From Cyanophora paradoxa (lineage: Eukaryota; Glaucocystophyceae; Cyanophorales; Cyanophoraceae): a DNA stretch of 64,000 nucleotides. Each line of letters starts with the position of its first letter. Position 1 is the first letter of the stretch. The stretch covers positions 1-64,000 of the forward strand of contig QPMI01000392.1 in NCBI GenBank assembly GCA_004431415.1. Direction: 5' to 3'. The notes below the pieces were generated by a model that was not told where the DNA came from, did no database searches, and saw only the letters and a list, made by a program, of their open reading frames with translations. Position numbers and translations under genes: made by a program. Below, piece by piece: positions 62,523-64,000 of the stretch.

Positions 62523-63494
62523 TCAAGGAGCGGTAACGAATTCTCCCAGATCGACGTCGTATATGTAGTTCATATAGCTGATCATGACGCCACCCCCGGC
62601 CGCCCCCGCGGCAGGCGCAGCCGGCGCGGTGGCATGCATATGCGCAGCCGGCGCGGTGTGCTGCTCGAACTGTCCGCGGCGGCGCTTGCGGTACTCCGCC
62701 GCCCTCTCGAGATTTCGTGCACGCCCCTCTGGATCGGGGATGCCGGCGCCGGCCTCATCGACCAGCCAGGCACGGATGTCGGCGGGGTCGAAGCGCTCCT
62801 CCAGCGTCTCCGGGTCGTAGCCGGCCGCGGCGAGGGCCCCGCGCGGACGGTGCTTCGTATTGCGGCGGGGGACGAGGTGGTAGCGCTTGACGATCTCCGC
62901 CATGGAGAGGAGGCCCGGGCGGGCGGGGAGGCCGCGGCGGCGCTCCCGCTCCCTGACGAGGGCGGCGTAGTTCGTTCGACCGGCCGCGTCGACGACTAGG
63001 TGCGGGATGGTGTTTCCGTAGAGCCCGTAATTGTCGTGGCTGTTCTTCGATTCATAAGAAATGGTGTAGATGCTGCTGATCGGGGTACGATCGCAGCGGG
63101 CGTCGGTGGAGCAGAGGCGCATGTTCAGGAGCGGGTCCATCACCATCGGCTCCTCGCTGGGCTTCCAGAAGCCGCGCTCAAAGCACAAGCGGCAGCGCGT
63201 CGCGAAAAAGCCGGCGTAGACGTTGTAGGCCGTCCCCGGCGGAGCGTCTTCGGGAACCACGATCCCGAGCTGCGTCTTGCACAGGGCCGCCCACTCGCCG
63301 TCGTCGTTTTTGACCAAGTCGCGAAAGCGGCGGTTCGTGGACCCCAGGGTGCGCTTGGCATCCCAGGGCCCGAGCCGCTTCGTTACCATGCGAAGGATCT
63401 CGTCGGGGAGGTCGGCGATCGACCTGGGCGCCGCCGGCTCGGAAAGGGGCGCCGCCGCCGCCGCCGCCGCCGCGTGCGTCGTCTCCGTGGCCAT
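62523..63494 (-). CDS. F-box protein, paralogue of 60920-61954
   Basis: 323 residues from the ATG at 63494, chosen because the TATA box and motif lie directly upstream. Residues about 24-70 are an F-box (IADLPDEILRMVTKRLG, then NRRFRDLVKNDDGEW). Cys residues follow (CRLC, LCSTDARC), not identically placed to the paralogue. The GLPARPGLLSMAEIVKRY and AGYDPETLEERFDPAD segment is nearly identical between the two, so this is a tandem duplication with diverged centres. The C-terminus is Ala/Gly-rich and ends in a short Tyr/Asp stretch. Confidence 0.85.
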   Translation of the reverse strand: MATETTHAAAAAAAAPLSEPAAPRSIADLPDEILRMVTKRLGPWDAKRTLGSTNRRFRDLVKNDDGEWAALCKTQLGIVVPEDAPPGTAYNVYAGFFATRCRLCFERGFWKPSEEPMVMDPLLNMRLCSTDARCDRTPISSIYTISYESKNSHDNYGLYGNTIPHLVVDAAGRTNYAALVRERERRRGLPARPGLLSMAEIVKRYHLVPRRNTKHRPRGALAAAGYDPETLEERFDPADIRAWLVDEAGAGIPDPEGRARNLERAAEYRKRRRGQFEQHTAPAAHMHATAPAAPAAGAAGGGVMISYMNYIYDVDLGEFVTAP

Positions 63495-63586
63495 CGGTAT
63501 CTCTAGCGGTACGAGAATTGGTGGGGGGTGGGCGGCCTTTTCTCGGGCGATAGTGCACGCTCGTGTTGTGAGATGGCACCGCGCAA

Positions 63587-63652
63587 CCCCTTTTATCGAC
63601 CCCGCGGTCTCGACGGCTCGACCCGGGATTCCCGGCGCCGCCCGGGAATCCC
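63587..63652 (-). promoter_or_regulatory. Promoter: CGATAAAAGGGG plus paired motif
   Basis: CGATAAAAGGGG on the minus strand (63587-63598), about 95 bp before the ATG at 63494; GGGATTCCC at 63625-63633 and GGGAATCCC at 63644-63652. Confidence 0.78.
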
Positions 63653-63782
63653 TTGGCATTCTTCCCCCCTCCCCCCCTTCCACCCCCTCCACCCCGCGCC
63701 TGCATCTACCCCGTAACGTCTCGGGGGATCCTGAAGGCGCTTTGTTCGTCGTTGGAGAAAGAGGGAGAGGGGGTAGGGGGAT

Positions 63783-63815
<33 letters not shown>

Positions 63816-63836
63816 CGGGGGGGGGAGGGGGGGGGG
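63783..63836. repeat. poly-G tract, more than 30 bases, then interrupted G-runs
   Basis: A long G homopolymer with single C and A interruptions near its end, lying between the promoter of the second F-box gene and the stop of the next minus-strand gene. Its exact length is uncertain. Confidence 0.8.
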
Positions 63837-63844
63837 TCCCGATT

Positions 63845-64000
63845 AGGCGTCTGCAGGGGCGGCACCGGTACCCTCGGCCTCGTGTGCAGGAGCCTCGGGG
63901 GCGGTGCCGGGCTCCGGGGCCGGCGCCGGCGCGGCCGTCTTCGCCCCCGGAGGAGGGGAAGAAGAGAACGAGTCGACGACGACGGCGGCGGCGGCGGCCT
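63845..64000 (-). CDS. Partial gene, C-terminal end only
   Basis: A minus-strand frame enters from the right edge with an Ala-run, VVVDSFSSSPPPGAK and a Pro/Ala/Glu-rich tail ending GAAPADA and a TAA stop. The composition resembles the disordered tails of neighbouring proteins. The rest of the gene is outside the window, so nothing can be said about function. Confidence 0.5.

Noticed and set aside
1-64000. tRNA or rRNA genes
   Set aside because: The T-arm-like core of the repeats prompted a look, but I found no complete cloverleaf and no rRNA signature anywhere in the window by eye.

Overview
This window looks like DNA of, or derived from, a large nucleocytoplasmic DNA virus of a protist. 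It could be a virion genome or a stretch of such a virus embedded in a protist chromosome; the sequence alone does not decide. The virus-like signs are a primase-UL9/OBP-type helicase fusion, a TFIIB-like cyclin-fold protein, two F-box proteins, a SKP1/BTB-like protein, a RING protein, an ankyrin-like protein, compact TATA-driven genes and many unrecognised genes. A histone H3 with six introns and an approximately 25-exon gene are very eukaryote-like. I have no evidence for a named species; Pandoravirus-like, medusavirus-like or endogenised relatives are all possible.

Layout. 1-2.2 kb: no gene recognised. 2.2-3.3 kb: intron-bearing histone H3. 3.7-6.1 kb (-): zinc/low-complexity protein, paralogous to the gene at 28.9-31.7 kb (-). 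6.3-11.1 kb: two tandem-repeat arrays in mirror orientation. 11.3-13.1 kb (-): unknown spliced gene. 13.9-15.3 kb: spliced ankyrin-like gene. 16.5-28.3 kb: one very long multi-exon gene of unknown function. 31.8-33.8 kb: another repeat array. 34.4-43.7 kb: compact intronless genes, including the TFIIB-like gene, a separate small zinc-ribbon gene and the SKP1-like gene. 45.9-49.5 kb: the largest repeat array. 49.7-55.2 kb (-): the primase-helicase, divergent from a RING gene at 55.6-56.3 kb. 56.3-57.0 kb: a short repeat array. 57.2-60.5 kb: a recent duplication flanking a small two-repeat protein gene. 60.9-63.5 kb (-): two paralogous F-box genes. The window ends inside another minus-strand gene.

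Two regimes are visible. The genes found up to about 32 kb have introns, mostly with GTGCGC, GTGCGT, GTGAGC or GTACGT donors and CAG acceptors. The genes right of about 34 kb need no introns, and most carry a shared promoter: one or two copies of the 9-mer GGGAATCCC (GGGATTCCC on the other strand), then an ATAAAAGGG-like TATA element about 45-110 bp before the ATG. I saw no exact copy of the 9-mer left of 34 kb.

Functional reading: the right half has replication (primase-helicase), transcription (a TFIIB-like core plus a possible detached zinc ribbon) and ubiquitin-pathway (RING, SKP1-like, F-box) functions, probably co-regulated by the shared promoter. The left half contributes a chromatin protein and large zinc-binding proteins of unknown role. 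Five A/B repeat arrays, three of them next to a hairpin-bearing element, make up roughly an eighth of the window and have no assigned function. Exon boundaries were worked out by eye from splice-site consensus and reading phase, so they are predictions.
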